A stretch of DNA of 64,000 nucleotides from Crambe crambe. Its lineage: Eukaryota > Porifera > Demospongiae > Poecilosclerida > Crambeidae. Shown here piece by piece: positions 33,601 to 46,394 of this stretch. The notes beneath the pieces were generated by a model that made no database searches, was not told where the DNA came from, and worked only from the letters and a program-made list of their open reading frames with translations. The position numbers and the translations under genes are program-made. The stretch spans positions 5,202,599 to 5,266,598 of the forward strand of contig OZ004595.1 of assembly GCA_963924555.1 (NCBI GenBank), given 5' to 3'. Each line of letters begins with the position of its first letter. The first letter of the stretch is position 1.

Positions 33601-35454
33601 CTCTTCATATGCCAGCAGGAGTCCATAAAACTGCTGAGTCAGCTCCCTCATTGAGTGAGATATAACTTTAGCATTCTGGATCTACACGAGGTCAAAGGTC
33701 ACTGGGTATACTTAGTGTAAGAGAGAAGTCAGGGGTGGACTTATTGTACACGATTTATAAACAGATGGCACTTTAAAAATTCATTTAAAAAAGGTAAACT
33801 CAATCAACTTACTCACCTCCATCTCTTTCAGTCTGTTCTCAACATCATACCAGAAAGTGACAGCGATTTCTTTGATGAGGTACTTGCCATCAGCACCTTC
33901 CCTCTTCAATCTCACCAATAAGAACCATACATGGAGATGAGCTATCACAAACCAGGATTGGAAACTATCCGTCATAGAACACACTATAGGGTAAACAAAA
34001 AATCAACAACTACGTAAAAAAACAACCTGTAAACAACAACTACAGATTATAGGGTAAACAAAAAAATAACCTGTAAACAACAACAACTTATAAGACTATG
34101 AACACAATAGATAAACAACCTATAACTCCAATAAAGCCTCAGTGAACAGCTAGAATAACAAACAAAGATCCAGTCTTAATCACGACATTACTGCCATGCT
34201 AGCTGCAAGGTTGATCCACAATAATACACATGGTGCAACAGACGAGGTACCTTTAAAGAATTCCTCATAGTCTAAATTATCAATGCAGTTTTCGTACAGA
34301 GTCTTGGATAATCTTGAGAGGACCTGATGGAAGAAGACACATAAGGTAAAAGGTCATCCGGTGATAATGGGTAAAGGGTCATTAATAGTAAAAGACACAT
34401 CATGTCAAGTAAAAAAGGGTCATTGATAGCATAGACCAAGTACATACAGTATGCTTACAGCTTTTTTGGAATAGAATCCTGTCAATCGTCCTAGCAATTT
34501 CACCATCCTTGTGCCAACAGTTTCATTGCTCTGGGAAGATTCTGCAGAGACAGCACCAGCTTTAGGCTGTGCACAGGAAAATACATGATTATGTCACAAA
34601 GAGAAACATGCAAATAGAACGTTGGTTCCTCTACACTTAGTCCTAAAGGCAACACTAGTCAGTCAGTCCCCCTGGCACTTTCAGTCAATTTGAGCCTTTA
34701 TTGAAAGTAAGTTGATTCATAAGCAAAAATTACTGAAACTAAGGACAATTTTCTAAATCTAAATGGTATCAAGTACTGGATCACTTCCTCACTGAGAGTT
34801 CTCAACAAGAGACTGTCATAGTAACCACATTCCTTATGGTTAAGAAACATTACATAATTCACTGCCACTGTGCATATGCACGGACTAACATTATATAATA
34901 CATTTGCCACTCAGCATGTGCTCATTAGCCTCTGTACCAAGACCTATTTTCCACTCATTCCCACAAAGAAAGGAGGCTAATACAGTAGCAAAACCTGACT
35001 GTATAGTGGGTGACAGAGGGCTCAAAATAGCAGTGGCAGAGTGACCTTAATGGAAAGGGTACACTCAACACTCATTACATGGTGGTCTGATTAGACTGTT
35101 GGTGCATTGAGAGTTGACTCATTACAGGGTGGTAGACTATAGGACATGGCAGAGTTGACTTAATAAAGTTAATAGAGGTGGTCTCATTATACAGATTGTA
35201 CTATAATATACATTGAATTCAAGTTGAATACTTACCGCTTCAGCACAGCATGTCCCTTGAGTGTGGTAATGATTGTTAGGTGAAGAATAGGGCAAGCCAG
35301 AGGGTAGAGGGGTGTGTGGTTTCATTGATACACAAATCTGATTGGACACAGTCACTGCAAGAGAACAGTAGTGAGGTAGACAAAGCCGAAGGTGAGGAGG
35401 TGAAGTAGAGAAGAACAAAGATGAAGCTGCTTGACAATTAAATTTTGTTGACAT
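33601..35454 (-). CDS. UQCC1: UQCC1 (CBP3) complex III assembly factor, partial
   Basis: Five in-phase exons give the first 216 residues: 35236-35454, 34459-34566, 34251-34323, 33817-33983 and 33601-33681. The N-terminus (MSTKFNCQAASSLFFSTSPP) is poor in acidic residues and looks like a mitochondrial presequence. The conserved ubiquinol-cytochrome c chaperone domain is recognised from TLYENCIDNLDYEEFFK, SFQSWFVIAHLHVWFLLVRL, KREGADGKYL and AVTFWYDVENRLKEME, which align with human UQCC1. The family helps cytochrome b synthesis and early complex III assembly in mitochondria. The last visible exon ends FYGLLLAYEE and a good donor (GTACGT) at 33600; the C-terminal third is lost at the N gap. It is head-to-head with OSBP. 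Confidence 0.88.
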
Positions 35455-35764
35455 TTCTGGTGGGATGGAAACATTTTTCCAGCAACTTGAAAGAGATCTC
35501 GTTGTGCAATTGATCCACTGTCTCTCTCTGGATAGTCTAAATAAGTTGCAACTAATCCTTACTGATTTCATCTCTAAAAACTTAGGTGTTGCACAAACGT
35601 CTGGCGAAACGACGATCCTTTACCAACCAAGTCGGTTTAACGATCCTTTACCACTCATTAAAAGAAATGGTAAAGGGTCTTACGAGATTGGAGACGCGAT
35701 CGCGAGATTTTGGAATTTGGGGAAGATCCCAGGTCCTTGACTAAGCTGTAGATTTAAGGCAAAG
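35455..35764. promoter_or_regulatory. 310-bp bidirectional promoter of UQCC1 and OSBP
   Basis: The two start codons lie 310 bp apart in divergent orientation. The interval holds an imperfect direct repeat (CGATCCTTTACCA at 35610 and 35640) and no other gene. No TATA box was recognised. Confidence 0.55.
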
Positions 35765-38700
35765 ATGAGTTCGGATGTGCCGAAGGTGCACCAGGAGCAG
35801 TATCGAGGGTGGCTACTGAAATGGACCAACTACATCAAGGGCTATCAAAAGAGATGGTTCGTCCTATCCAATGGTCTCCTCTCCTACTACAGGTATGAAT
35901 GATTTGTGTGAGCTGAAAAAGGGTAGCTGTGGCAGAGAGAAATTTGGATCCCAATTTTTATTGGTGTCATGTCATGTTCCATCTGAGCAACAGTTGAGCA
36001 TCAACTGTTTGGACAACCAGACTGAAACTAATTCGATTAGTCACAACACTAGTTCAGTAGATCATTTACATAATACGCATATTGATTTATAGCTCCTTGA
36101 AAAATGATTGTAACACTCGTACCCAGGCCCTGCTTTTTTCATGGGGTGGAGCTACATGTCTGATCAGTACTTATTCCCAGTTCTTTTGTGGTCCCCAGGA
36201 CACAGGAGGAGATGGCCCACACTTGTCGAGGGACTGTAAACCTGGCATCGGCAGTCATAGACACTGTCGATTCTACCAACTTTCTGATCACTAACGGCCC
36301 CTCCCAGATCTACCACCTGCGTGCCCTCAACAAGGTGGACCGACAGCGATGGGTCACTGCCTTGGAGTTGGCCAAGATTGACGCCATCAAGAAACTCGAT
36401 TCAGGTATTTAATGAAGTTAAAAGTACTGATATTCTGTAGACGTTGAATGAATAACACCTCATATGAAAGTAACACCATATTTGTTATCACCAGTAGGCC
36501 AATACTGCAGGATCATCAGGCAGTAATACCAGGTGTCTAAATGACACAAACAGTCCATAGTCACTACCAACAGCACTTGTGCTAATATTCATGACACCAG
36601 AACTATATATAAGATTGATTGTTCATTATAAAGATTGTATCCTGCGATACTTAAAACTCTGGTTGGCCATTTCCAAGAATGACCAGTGACCAGCTGTTAT
36701 TCTCAGCTCTATGACACTACTTCCACTATAGACTTCACTATAGTCTTGTAGTGGTTGATCATTGCTTCCATTGATGAACAAGTTTTGTCTGGGAAAGAAG
36801 AAGAAAACTTGGGAGTAAAAAGCTGCTATACAGACTTTTCATAGCTAACACATTTTGTATACATAACATCCTAACATCCGTAACATCCTTGCATGCATCC
36901 CATTCATGTCACTGTTATCAAAAATAACACCTGGTGTTGTTCTTCAGCTTCTACAGTGTATAAATAATGGGTTATTTTGACGAATGTGGTTGCCAAAAAA
37001 ATCATTGGTTCAAACTAGAGACATGCAAATTATGCTATGTAGCATTGCCTGGATCATACCAGATTGAAATTGAATCAATAATATTGAACTTACTGGAGGG
37101 AATTCCCCAGACCCTCCAGATGGTAGCTATGGTTGTACCATTATAGAGGTGGCTCCAGCTCTGAATAATAGTTGTTGTTTTTTTGTTACCACCACCAATT
37201 ACATAGGTGGCTACTCTAATTCAGCAGTTTATACAAGAGTCAACATCAATACCTCCATATCTGCCAACCCCTGAAAGTGAAAATCCCCTATTATGCCAGC
37301 ATTGTGCTGGCATTAAGGTTCAACCCATTATGCCCAAAACTATGCCACCATAATTTGCATGTCCCTAGTTCAAACCTACTCACTGTGGGGAGGCGGTCTC
37401 TTTAGAGAGTTTGAAATAATTAATAAATTGATGGAATAAGTGTCGCTGGGACAAGGCAGAGTGGGTCGGGTGGTCTGAAGACAAAGTCTCACTCTAGAGG
37501 GAATTCCTCTATTGCTATAGCCATATATGGCCGAGACGAGACGTCTTGCATCAAGAAGAGGAAACTTTGTTGGGTCTAGACTCCTGCACATAGACACAGA
37601 AAATGCGCAATAATAAGACATGGTACACCTGATAATAATCAGATTTAAACAGGTGATCTTTTGTTTTATTGTTTTAGTGCAGCTGCTTTTATGGTACACA
37701 CAGTTATGTTCATTATGTATTTATTTATTTTGTTGTTGTGCACAACAGATGAGTCATATGGTCAGAATGAGTCTGCCGATGAGGCCGAGGGAACTGCTGG
37801 AACAGGTGCATCCACGGTAGTCAAGGACCTCCTAGCTGCTCTCCAGGAGAAGCTGAAAGAACTGAACAAGGCATACGATTTAGTGGTGAAGAACATACAT
37901 CAAGTCTCCAAGGTGGCTACTGACTTGGAGAGTGATTCTGGCAACCCTAAGGGGGAGGGTGCAGCTTCTACCCCCAAACCAAAGGAGAAACTCGCTCTGC
38001 TGAAATTAACTTCGGGAGCAATGGTGAAGGTGAGTAAGTCTATCAGTTGGAAATGACCAGTGACCCAGCATGCATAGTTCAATACCTTAATTACAAAGTT
38101 AGAACTCGCTCTGCTGAAAATAACATCAGGAGCAATGGTGAAGTTGAGTAAGTCTATCAGTTGGAAATGACTAGTGACCCAGCATGCATAGTTCAATACT
38201 TTAATTACAACAGAATGAATGACCTCGTCTATGTCGTACGCATGTAGTAAACTCACTTTTCCAGCCAAATTTGGTATCGATAACTTTTGGTCTGGAAATT
38301 TGGTGTAGAGACATGGAACATATTCGTAGAGAAAATTATAAAAAATATTCGATTTCTATAATTATGACTCTATATTATTATGTTTGTTCTGTCCAGGCTG
38401 CTGAAGAATTTATATCACAAGCACACGACATAGAACGTCGATGGTCTCGTGCGCTTGCACATGAACACTCCCTTCGTCTCCAGCTCCAAGAGAACATGGA
38501 GGCGTTGGCCAATCAGATGCATGGACTGGAGGACGAGGCAAGACTCTCAATACATCCTGTGGAACATGGTACAACATCTAGTAGTACCATTCCTGAACTT
38601 GGACCTGACACGTCAACAACTCGTGATGAACCTGATGGGAAGAAATCAGCTATACCTGAAGGAAAGTCTGAATCTGAATCAGATGATGATGATGCATTTT

Positions 38701-41109
38701 TTGATGCTCCGGAGGTTTCTGCAGAAGAACTGAAGAAATTTACTCATGACTCCACTTCAATGGCATCAGCTTCAGGTGAAGATGTCAGAGAGCAACATCC
38801 TCTAATAACGTCAGACCACAGAATGACAGTGAGTTTCAATCTTCTAGTTGTAAGGTTCACGAGCATTACCAGTTAGTATCTTTTCTTACATTTAATTCAT
38901 GCGCCCAATATACCACCTACGTATTTCAGAATAGAGGTCTCACCCTGATTGGATAAAAGCTTAGAGCACACCATCAAACGTACATCAAATCAAACGCATG
39001 ATCCCTAATACATCCTGAAGGGCTTGCAATAACAGGGTCGTTATTGTGAGCCCTGTACCCTGTTATTGTGAGCCCTGTTATCTGGTATGTGAAATCAGTC
39101 TGAATACTGTTGACTGGTACACAATAACATGGACATACTGTATGCAATCGATAATTATGATTATCCTATATACTATGTAAGTTTTATCTTTGTCTTGCCA
39201 GGTGCCTACTGGCCCTCCTCCTAGCTTCTTTGAGAATCTTTCTGGTCCCACCTTGGCTGCACGACGGACTGCCATTCCCCCAAAACCCAATCACAGACTC
39301 AACCTTTGGAGCATCGTCAAGAACTGCGTCGGAAAGGACTTGACCAAGATACCAATGCCTGTGAGTGGTGGCTGGCTTGCAACTCGTCGTACACTCATTT
39401 TCATTTTGGGAGAGGGACCTCATTTGATGGGTTTTAAACTAGATCACACACTTGGAGGTAGTTTCATTGTGTTTTATGGAACAGTAATTCCTGATTAAGA
39501 ATGTTCTTACTTCAAAGGAAATCTGTAGTATCTACATACAGTGGAAGTCCTCTATATCAAAAATGTCCAATCACCTGACTTCTGCTATGTCATGTGACTT
39601 GAGTTTATCATGTGATTTTTCCCATATGTAGGTGAACTTTAGTGAACCTATATCCATGTTGCAACGGATGACAGAAGACTTATTGTACTCTGACCTGCTG
39701 TCCAGAGCTGCAGAGTGTTCCAGCACGTTGGAGGAAGCTGGTTACGTGACTGCCTTCTTTTGCTCCTTCTATGCCTCCACTGCCACCAGAATAGGAAAGC
39801 CGTTCAACCCGTTGTTGTACGAGACATACGAGTGTGACCGCAGAGCTGAGCAAGGATGGAGGGTTATTTTTGAACAGGTAGAGGGGTCATTTATGTACTT
39901 AGGACGATGTTAAGCTTAACTAAGTATAGAGGTCAAAGGTTAAAGGTCAAGGCAGGTCTATAAATTTGAATGGTTGTCCTTGCCACTCAAGCCTATAGTT
40001 ATCACAAACCAAAAGCAAAGCAAAGCAGTACAAGAACATTATAAAGACCTATTGATTATTTTCTCAGGATTAATTTTAGTTCCTGCCTGAATGGGCTAGT
40101 CACCACCCTCCATGTCATGTACACACTCCATGTACATGTACACACTCCATGTACATGTTGTGTACACAATTGTATGTAGCTTGTAATTTGCATGTCAGTC
40201 ACATCATGTGAATAAGAATGAATTGGTTGGTAGGTAGGTCTACTTGAATGGTACATACATACATACACATACATACATACATACATACATACATACATAC
40301 ATACATACATACATACATACATACATACATACATTACATACATACATACATACACACACACACACTTGTCAACCCTTTACCAACCCAAGGGAAGGAACAG
40401 AATAATTCATTATGATTCGCATAGTGCATAGCTTCAGGCATTTTGGGATGACTAGAAGTAGCGCAAGTCCAATAACCATCCAAAGGGTCATGGGGAGACT
40501 GCCTTGAGAGCTCTGGATGGGTGTGGCAAGTGAAACTGCCATGAGAGCCCTGGGTGGGTGTGGCAAGTGAGACTGTGCCGTGAGAGCTTTGGGTGGGTGT
40601 GGCAAGTGAAACTGCTGTGAGAGCCCTGGGTGGGTATGGCAAGTGAAACTGCCGTGAGAGCCCTGGGTAGCGAAACTGTGCCATGAGAGTTCTGTGTGGG
40701 TGTGGCAAGTGAGACTGCTGTGAGAGCTCTGGGTGGGTGCAGGATAGAAGGTCAAGATTTAACAAGTGAAATCTGTGAATTTGATTTTGCTGTTGTTACT
40801 GGTGCAGGTCAGTCACCACCCTCCCATGTTTGCAATGCACACGGAACACAAGGAGTGGACCTTCTGGCAGGAGTTCACTATTTCCTCGGAGTTTCGTGGG
40901 CAGTATGCCGTGTGTTACCCTATAGGCGGTTCCCACCTTGTCATGCATCGTACTCAGAGCCACTACACCTCAAATAAAGCCACCATCACAGTCCACAGCA
41001 TCATAGTGGGAAAGATGTGGCTTGATCAAGTACGTATATACTTAATCATTAACAAGCCAGTTCTCTCAGCCTCATATCCAAACTTGTCTTCTTGGATAAA
41101 ATGATTTAT

Positions 41110-41150
<41 letters not shown>

Positions 41151-43292
41151 TTTTTTGTGATCTGGAATCAAAGGATTTTACATACGTAATGCTTCTGATT
41201 TCACATTACTTTAAGCCACACCTCTTTTACCCCTCTGAAATTAATGACTGTAGCATACCTCTCCAGTGTGGACTCCCTGAACTCTGAAAAACCTCAATAC
41301 ACTTCTCTAATCTAGACACTTCCCCCCCCCCCCCCCCCCCCCCCCCCCCAAATGTCTTCATTGAAGTATTCATCTTATTCTCCCTTATTCAGTCAGGTAA
41401 ATTAACGATCACCAATCATGCCACAGGGGAAGAGAGTCACGTGGACTTCCATGCTTACCGATATTTCTCCAGTGAGCAGCAGAGAAAGGTATTCATGCTT
41501 CCGATAAATTATTTCTGAGAATAATAAGCAGAGTTAGACTTGAAATGTTCAGCAAAAAAATGAGTGTGCCTAATATACCCGAGATTGTCCGTATAGCTCA
41601 AACCCTATAAACATCAATTCAAACAGCAGAAATTGTGTAGTAATGGGGAAGTATATGTGTAATTATCCATCACTAATTCAGAGTCTTCCCTAGCTGTACT
41701 TTCAAACAGGGTGCTTAATACGAGAATATAATTCAATTACTGCCATAGACCCACCCCACTTTCTTTGAAGTTCTATATCCAAACAGGGTGGCCCACTCTG
41801 CATTTAGTATACTGGCTGCTAATTCATTATCCCCAAATCTTGGAAACTGTTTGTACCCTTAGATGTCAGGAAGTGTGTATGACAGCTCTGGAACTCCACG
41901 CTACTTGATAGGAGGCCATTGGGATGAAAATTTCACTGTGGCAAAGATAGTGTCAGGAAAAGGAAAAAATGTAGTGACCGACTCACCTCGAGTGTTGTGG
42001 AGGGCAGACCCTCCCAGGTAAGTCTGCATATCAAAACAAGTTGGGCTTATGTTGTAATAATGTCCTAATTAGAGGGGATGTCCTCGTTTCAGAGACACAT
42101 CCTTTGCAATGGGATACAAGTGGTTATTTAGATGTGTTTGATTTCATGGAGTCCATTACAAGTAGTTTTGACGTATCGCAGTACATGTGATATTAAATAC
42201 TTCCCCTTCCTTCCTTCCCTTCCCTCTCTCCTCTTCCCCCTCCCCTTTCCTCTCCCCTTCCTTCCCATCTCCCCCTTTCCTCCTTCCCTCCTCCCCCCTT
42301 CCTTTTTCCCCTTTCCCATCTCCCCTCCCCCTCCTCTGCTCCCCTTTCCTCCTTCCCTCTTCTCCCCTCCTTCTTCCCCCTCCCCTCTGCTCCCCTCCTT
42401 CCTCCCCCTCAGTCCTGACAGTGAGTTAATGTATGGCTTCTCTGCTTTCACTTGTTCGCTGAACGAGCCAGAACCAGGTGTGGCACCTACAGACTGCCGA
42501 TTCCGCCCAGATATTCGAGTCATGGAACAGCAGGACTTTGATGCAGCCAATGCAGAGAAAGTATGTAACCTCATGACATCTCTCACTTATGCATTGTTAG
42601 TTTAAACCTCTGGATATGTAGAGAGGTTGTCCTCTTTTGGAGGTTATTTTGTATAGAGTGTATATACAAAGGTACTTTTAGATTGTCCTTTGTTGAGAGG
42701 TTTGTCCTCTCCTCGACTGATAGTGTGATATGTTGTGTAGTGTGAAGTCATTTATTTCATTCCTTTATGTTGTCCTTTATGTTGTCTTCTATGTTGTCCT
42801 GTTGTCCTTTATGTTGTCCTTTATGTGTCCTGTTGTCCTTTATGTTGTCCTCTATATTTTCCTCTATGTTGTCCTTTATGTTATCCTCACAAGACAAGAG
42901 TCTTACCCAGTCAATCATTCTCCTTCCCCCCTCCCTGTATCCTGGTAGGATGTGATGTCCTGTTTGGGCATTTGATAGATGTCTATGTATTCTGGCCAGA
43001 TTGTTGATTTATACCTTTGGACTGATTGTGTGTGCAGGTGAAGCTGGAGGAGAAGCAGAGAGCAAGACGTCGGAAGAGAGAAGCACTTGCTGCGAAGGCT
43101 GCTGAAGCTGCTGCAGCAGGAAACATGGAGGAGGCAGAGCGTTTGAAGAAAGAGTCAACCATTTCACCTGTCTGGTTCTCCAAAGAGTACGACCATTTGA
43201 CCAACAGCATGAGACATGCCTACAAAGGTGGCTACTGGGAGGCAAAAGCTAAAGGCAACTGGAACCAACTCAACCTTCCTGATATTTACTAA
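35765..43292 (+). CDS. OSBP: Oxysterol-binding protein, 11 exons, 775 aa
   Basis: Exons 35765-35892, 36199-36404, 37749-38029, 38397-38828, 39202-39360, 39632-39877, 40808-41029, 41393-41488, 41863-42017, 42413-42560 and 43038-43292 all join in phase. Residues about 10-105 form a PH domain ([20 protein letters not shown] and later [16 protein letters not shown]). A coiled-coil region follows, then an acidic stretch with [11 protein letters not shown], a FFAT-type motif for binding VAP proteins on the ER. The lipid-binding domain starts near PIPM-like [20 protein letters not shown] and holds the signature EQVSHHPP across the exon 6/7 junction. The end WSEAKAK-like [19 protein letters not shown] is also typical. 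The family exchanges sterol and PI4P at ER-Golgi contacts. Its length is close to human OSBP (807). No defects seen. Confidence 0.95.
37007..37376. mobile_element. 370-bp MITE in OSBP intron 2
   Basis: 28-bp inverted ends with 3 mismatches (inner part GACATGCAAATTATG at 37020-37034 and CATAATTTGCATGTC at 37349-37363) enclose noncoding DNA with inner inverted motifs such as GCCAGCATTGTGCTGGC (37292). Confidence 0.7.
37988..38210. repeat. Tandem duplication of OSBP exon 3 end, unit about 113 bp
   Basis: The last about 40 bp of exon 3 plus the first about 70 bp of its intron (37988-38098) are repeated at 38101-38210 with about 8 differences. In the second copy the donor GTGAG has become TTGAG (GAAGTTGAGTAAG), which removes a competing splice site. 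Confidence 0.85.
40252..40364. repeat. (ACAT)n microsatellite
   Basis: About 27 ACAT units with minor interruptions, ending in (AC)n, in OSBP intron 6. Confidence 0.95.
40490..40745. repeat. Minisatellite in OSBP intron 6
   Basis: About seven imperfect units of about 38 bp, core GGGTGTGGCAAGTGAAACTG followed by C.GTGAGAGC. Open frames across it on either strand are repeat artefacts. Confidence 0.9.
41120..41349. repeat. Opposed G30 and C28 homopolymers in OSBP intron 7
   Basis: A run of 30 G (41120-41149) and a run of 28 C (41322-41349) are separated by 172 bp on the same strand, so they are complementary and could pair in the pre-mRNA. Confidence 0.95.
42200..42412. repeat. Long C/T-rich tract before OSBP exon 10
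   Basis: About 200 bp almost wholly of C and T ends in CTCAG, the acceptor of exon 10. It acts as an extended polypyrimidine tract. The reverse-strand EGGKREGG-type frame is an artefact. Confidence 0.9.
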
Positions 43293-46200
43293 CTAGCTAT
43301 ATGGACTGTGTTCAGTGTGTGTATCCTTGTTTCATTTTGACAGCTGACTATGTCATTGTGTGGGCACTAGTAAATTGAGCAAGATTTCCACAAGTGTTGT
43401 TATAGAGTAGCCTGGTACCAACCCAAGGGAAGGGATTGGTTGGCACAGGGTTGCCACGATGCCAACTGCATTCTAGGCACAGAAAAACTATAATATTAAC
43501 AGCTATAGGGGAAAAAGCAACAAATTAAAACTTGTGTACACTTTGAAATGAAATCACATGATCAAGCCACCAAAGGTTAAATGTAGTAAGTACACTGTAT
43601 AAAGTATAGGATCTTAACTACAAATCATTCTTCTTTTAATAACAATAATAATGACATGGAAGAGAAGGGGACAGTAGGAAGGTATACTTAAGTGCTTCAA
43701 GGTATAGAAACAATGCTTAACTACAATTATTATGGATAATTTCATATCACCATGGTAACTGTCTGGACAGAGTTTCACACTAGTTTCCTTTTATACTCTT
43801 GTAGCTCCCTGTTGATAATCACATTCAATCATCCAGACCCTTAAGAATAGCTAGTAACATACATAGGTACTGATAGATGGTCATAATGGAGTGGGGTACT
43901 CCTCTTTCTTGCTGTTAGGAAGGTTATGTCCATTTGACATCATCATCACTGTTATCAGAAGAAATATGTCATCCTTCCAATGAGAATGTTAACGGCAACC
44001 AATGGGAAGACCTGTCAGTGTGAACAACAATACATAATACTCAATATTGATGGATCAGGCACGTACTTACCATCAGGACTCTTCTACCAAAGTTAGAACA
44101 CCAGCTGAAACTATTTTTAACTGATGCAAGCTATGGCTGGCAGGATGAAATTCACTGAACTGTAGTTGGATGGCTGGACAGTTTTATAGCTGGTTGGTTG
44201 AAGTCAATTGGTTGGAGCATTAATTGTTAATTAGAAGATTCACTGTAATCGGTTGGTTGGAAGATTAACTGTAGCTAGTTGATTCACTGTAGCCGGTTGG
44301 TTGGAGCATTAATTGGAAGATTAACTGTAGCCGGTTGGTTGGAGCATTATTAACTTGTGACTTTGAGATATGAAAGGATGACACGAGGCACATTGTTTGT
44401 TGATTATGTAGATGATCTTCCAAATAGTAGTCAGTAACTTGTGGAGGTCAGAGATGCTACTGGAAGGTTCATCTTTAGACCACATGGGAAAAGGGAAACA
44501 AACAGAAGGTGATTTAGTCAGTCACATGAGCCTCAGTGGTCATTTAACTCACCACTAAAAATAGCACCACTAGGTAAACACAATGTTGAGTTTTTATGGA
44601 CAGTCAGTCACATGACTATACCTACATGATAACATAATGAGTCTACAATACATTGCACAACACATCATGACTTACCTTGGCCAGGTCAGGTGTCAAGTAG
44701 AAAGATGCTGTAATGATTATTGTAGGATAAAGCTGAGGAGAGATTGTTGAATGCTAATTGTAAAGCGTATGACTGAGTAAGAGATGATACATGATGGGGG
44801 GAAAATGCTGAGAGAGCAAAAAATAGAGATGATACATTCCAAAGGAGTAGAGGATGAGGGAAAAGCCGATTGATAAAGCATGAGGTGTACATTTCTGAAT
44901 CAGTTACGTATGTAGAGCAGACGACAAAAAAAAAAAAAAAAAAAACAGAAGAAAGAAAGAATACTGAGATCAAGAATAGCTTGAGGAAAGAGATCTATAA
45001 ACTAAGAGAGTGTTGGCAGAAATGATGTCATACTGATAGGAGTGTATAAGAAAATGATGAGTACATTATTCATAGCTGGTTGGTTGAAGTATTATAGTTG
45101 GTTGGTTGAAGCATTAATTGGAAGATTAACTGAACCCAGTTAATTAGAAGATTAACTGTAGCCAGTTGGTTGAAGTGAAGATTAACTGGTTGAAGTGAAG
45201 ATTAATTGTAGCCAGTTGGTTGGAGCATTAATTGGAAGATTAACTTTAGCCAGTTGGTTGGAGCATGATTTACTGTAGCCGGTTAATTAGAAGCTTATTA
45301 ACTGTAGCCGGTTGATTGAAACGAACTTTTTGGAGCATTAATTGGAAGATTAACTGTAGCCGGTTAATTAGAAGATTAACTGTAGCTGGTTGGTTGAAGC
45401 GAAGATTAACTTTAGTTGGTTGGTTGGAGTATTAATTGGAAGATTAACTGTAGCCGGTTGGTTGAAGCGAAGATTAACTGTGACCAATTGTTTGAAGTGA
45501 AGATTAACTGTAGTCGGTTGGTTGAAGTGAAGATTAACTTGAGCAGCATTAATTGGAAGATTAAATGTAGAAGGTTAGTTGGAGCATTAATTAGAAGATT
45601 AACTGTAGTCGGTTAATAAAGCACTATATTGAGTTTTTTGGGACAGTCAGTCACATGACTACACCTACATGATAACAATACACATAATGAGTCTACAATA
45701 CATTATATAACACATCATGACTTACCTTGGCCAGCTCAGATGTCAATGACTATCGTACAGGATAAAAGCTGAGGAGATAGCTGCTGACTGGACTGTTTAA
45801 TTATAAAGTATGTACAACAGAATAAGGAGATGATACACATTTAGGAATGGGATAGGGGAAATGCTGAGAGAGCAAAAAATTGAGACAATACAAGTAAAGG
45901 AGGATGATAAGCACAAGAGAAAGAAGCCGCATCAGGTGCACATTTCTGAATCAGAGCAGATGACGAGAAATGGTGTCATACAGAAAGAGTGTAAAAGAGA
46001 TACATAGTGATAAAGAAGAGCTTGAGGAAAGAGATCAATAAACTAAGAGAGATAGCATTCCAAATGAGAGAGAGAGAGTGTTGGCAGAAATGATATCATA
46101 CTGATAGGAGTGTGTAAGAAAATAAAAGAGAGAGTGAAGAGATAGCTATGAACAAGGTCCAAAGGAAAGAGTAAAAAGGTAGAGGATTGGTATGTGTAGG

Positions 46201-46394
46201 GAGTTGGAAGATAACAAGGAAGTGGGAATGATGGTAAACACAAATTTGAGGTTGATAATCTACCACAATACATAAACAAACTCTAAAGGAAGTACACATA
46301 GAAAGAAGTGGATGCCATAGGAAGTAAAAAATAAATCATAAATGAAGTTTATAAGATAACATACTGCAAAATATCAGACATCATCTCCTATTAG
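43293..46394. other. Spacer of the second duplication, minisatellite-rich
   Basis: No gene supported. It is colinear with about 55100-57827 and includes GGATGACACGAGG-type unique stretches, a poly-A run at 44925-44945 and two blocks (44150-44350, 45070-45620) of a minisatellite. The part next to 46394 (46130-46330) is also repeated at 54055-54250 and 57590-57780. Confidence 0.6.
44150..45620. repeat. Minisatellite with core GATTAACTGTAGCCGGTTGG
   Basis: About 25 variable units of about 35-45 bp built from GATTAACTGTAGCCGGTTGG plus TTGAAGCATTAATTGGAA occur in two blocks separated by unique DNA. The same family appears at 55560-55690 and 56630-57020. Confidence 0.8.

Noticed and set aside
40334-40765. 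Minus-strand frames with [11 protein letters not shown] repeats
   Set aside because: Translation of a 38-bp intronic minisatellite.
42128-42605. Overlapping frames rich in Pro-Ser-Leu or Glu-Gly-Lys
   Set aside because: Both come from the C/T-rich tract before OSBP exon 10; only the last part is true exon.
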